64,000 bases of DNA from COE1 sp910588595 (GTDB lineage Bacteria; Bacillota; Clostridia; Lachnospirales; Lachnospiraceae), in contig CARDBT010000007.1 in assembly GCA_948957135.1 (NCBI GenBank), positions 30,860 to 94,859 on the forward strand, in the 5' to 3' direction. The stretch's first letter is position 1; each line of letters begins with the position of its first letter. Positions 63,249 through 64,000 of the stretch are shown piece by piece. Under the pieces are notes generated by a model. It was not told the DNA's origin and did no database searches. It saw nothing but the letters and a program-made list of their open reading frames with translations. A program made the translations under genes and the position numbers.

Positions 63249-63851
63249 TTATCTCTGCATCATGCCGGCAAGGATATCCACACACGCATCCAGACCGAGG
63301 CTCTTGCTGTTCAGGCACAGGTCAAACTTGGACATGTCGCCCCACTTCCAGCCAGTATGCGTATTGTAGAAATTGCCCCTCCTCTTGTCGGACTTGCGCA
63401 GGAAATCATCCGCCTCCGACGGCGCGATGTTCTCTGTCTGGATCGTGCGGTTGATGCGGTAGTCCTTGTCCGCGTGGACAAATACTTTCAGGCAGTCCTC
63501 CCTGTCATATAATATGAAGGAAGCGCATCTGCCGACGATCACGCAGTCATGTTTCTCCACGATCTCCTCGATGATCTTCTTCTCCTCCAAAAACAGCTTT
63601 TCCGACATGGGCAGGTTCGGATTGTCCTTCCTGCTGCCGCCGATCGCCGTCTTGGAGAGATTGAAGATGATGCTTCCCTGTGCCGTCTCCTCGAGATCCC
63701 CGATATAGATCGGCGGGATCTCGAGCCTCTTTGCCGCCTCCACGAGGATATTCCTGTCATACAGCTCTATGCCAAGCTTCTTTGCCACCCGCCTGCCGAT
63801 CTCATTGCCGCCGCTTGCAAACTCGCGTTCCATTGTAATGATCTTATACAT
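63249..63851 (-). CDS. cytidylate kinase-like family protein
   Basis: 200 aa from ATG 63851 with AAAGGAG upstream. ITMEREFASGGNEIGRRVAKKL replaces a classical P-loop with the SGG form of the family. DRNILVEAA, VIVGRCASFIL and KRRGNFYN follow. It is distinct from the housekeeping cmk (no GPAGAGKS) and is common in Clostridia; substrate unknown. Minus strand, converging on the ABC operon. Beyond it, 63885-64000 is AT-rich promoter-type DNA. Confidence 0.85.
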   Translation of the reverse strand: MYKIITMEREFASGGNEIGRRVAKKLGIELYDRNILVEAAKRLEIPPIYIGDLEETAQGSIIFNLSKTAIGGSRKDNPNLPMSEKLFLEEKKIIEEIVEKHDCVIVGRCASFILYDREDCLKVFVHADKDYRINRTIQTENIAPSEADDFLRKSDKRRGNFYNTHTGWKWGDMSKFDLCLNSKSLGLDACVDILAGMMQR

Positions 63852-64000
63852 AACACCAGCTCCTTTTCGATTTGTTATCTTCATTCTAACATAATATCTG
63901 AAAATTTACTAGAAATTATATAAAATTCCATATATTATTAACAGGAAACTAGTATAGCAAATATTAAGTTGTTGATAGTTTAAATGGTTGCCGCTTCATC

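Noticed and set aside
1..64000. tRNA, rRNA, tmRNA, CRISPR arrays and transposases
   Set aside because: No cloverleaf, array or transposase motif was recognised on either strand.

Overview
The window looks like a chromosome segment of an anaerobic, spore-forming Firmicute of the Lachnospiraceae type (Roseburia/Agathobacter/Coprococcus-like; genus not resolved). The basis is spoVT and spoVG, a glgC/glgD pair, a membrane-anchored type I pullulanase, a long-form (Alu-domain) SRP RNA, DUF3048 and DUF6472 proteins and a dnaD/dnaI-type replication operon. A run of 100 N (48908-49007) marks an assembly gap.

Region 1 (1-12.0 kb, minus strand, visibly AT-richer) is a genomic island whose left end is outside the window. 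It holds a DNA phosphorothioation operon of the Ssp (single-strand PT) type. In transcription order this is a PAPS-reductase/ATP-pyrophosphatase-like sulfur-transfer protein (SspD-like), a DUF4007 protein (SspB-like), a giant P-loop ATPase (SspC-like), a cysteine desulfurase (SspA-like) and an SF2 helicase with an N-terminal phospholipase D-like domain that runs off the left edge. A small Xre regulator with an 11-bp inverted repeat around its promoter sits upstream. A symE-like/parA/parB/small-orf partition module follows towards the right edge, suggesting an ICE- or plasmid-derived carrier.

Region 2 (12-33 kb) is chromosomal. It contains rlmD, yhaM and a degenerate HtrA-like protein (minus), then a cell-surface O-acylation operon (SGNH hydrolase, DUF4358 lipoprotein, MBOAT, DHHW protein; plus) and two abutting ~165-bp palindromes. 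After these come mutS2, a two-component system, a NUDIX hydrolase with an unrecognised 811-aa protein, and an extracellular pullulanase with a symmetrical operator-like array upstream.

Region 3 (33-52 kb) holds the DUF3048 lipoprotein, SRP RNA (ffs), two more ~160-bp palindromes, mgtE, spoVT, a chemoreceptor and a HAD phosphatase. A two-gene DUF4391-like/BREX-type ATPase pair, an aldo/keto reductase, mfd, pth (with an in-frame extension upstream) and a DUF6472 gene follow. Then come an Xre protein with 78-bp tandem repeats broken by the gap, spoVG, and glgD/glgC.

Region 4 (52-64 kb) has murC, a dense DnaA-box cluster in front of dnaD-dnaI, prs, galE, a small methyltransferase, a Cu/Zn superoxide dismutase, a three-gene ABC exporter with a structured leader, and a cytidylate-kinase-like protein. 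No tRNA, rRNA, CRISPR array or transposase was found. The most promising material is the PT-defence island, the compact DUF4391/ATPase pair, the repeat-containing Xre protein, the four palindromic elements and the DnaA-box cluster.
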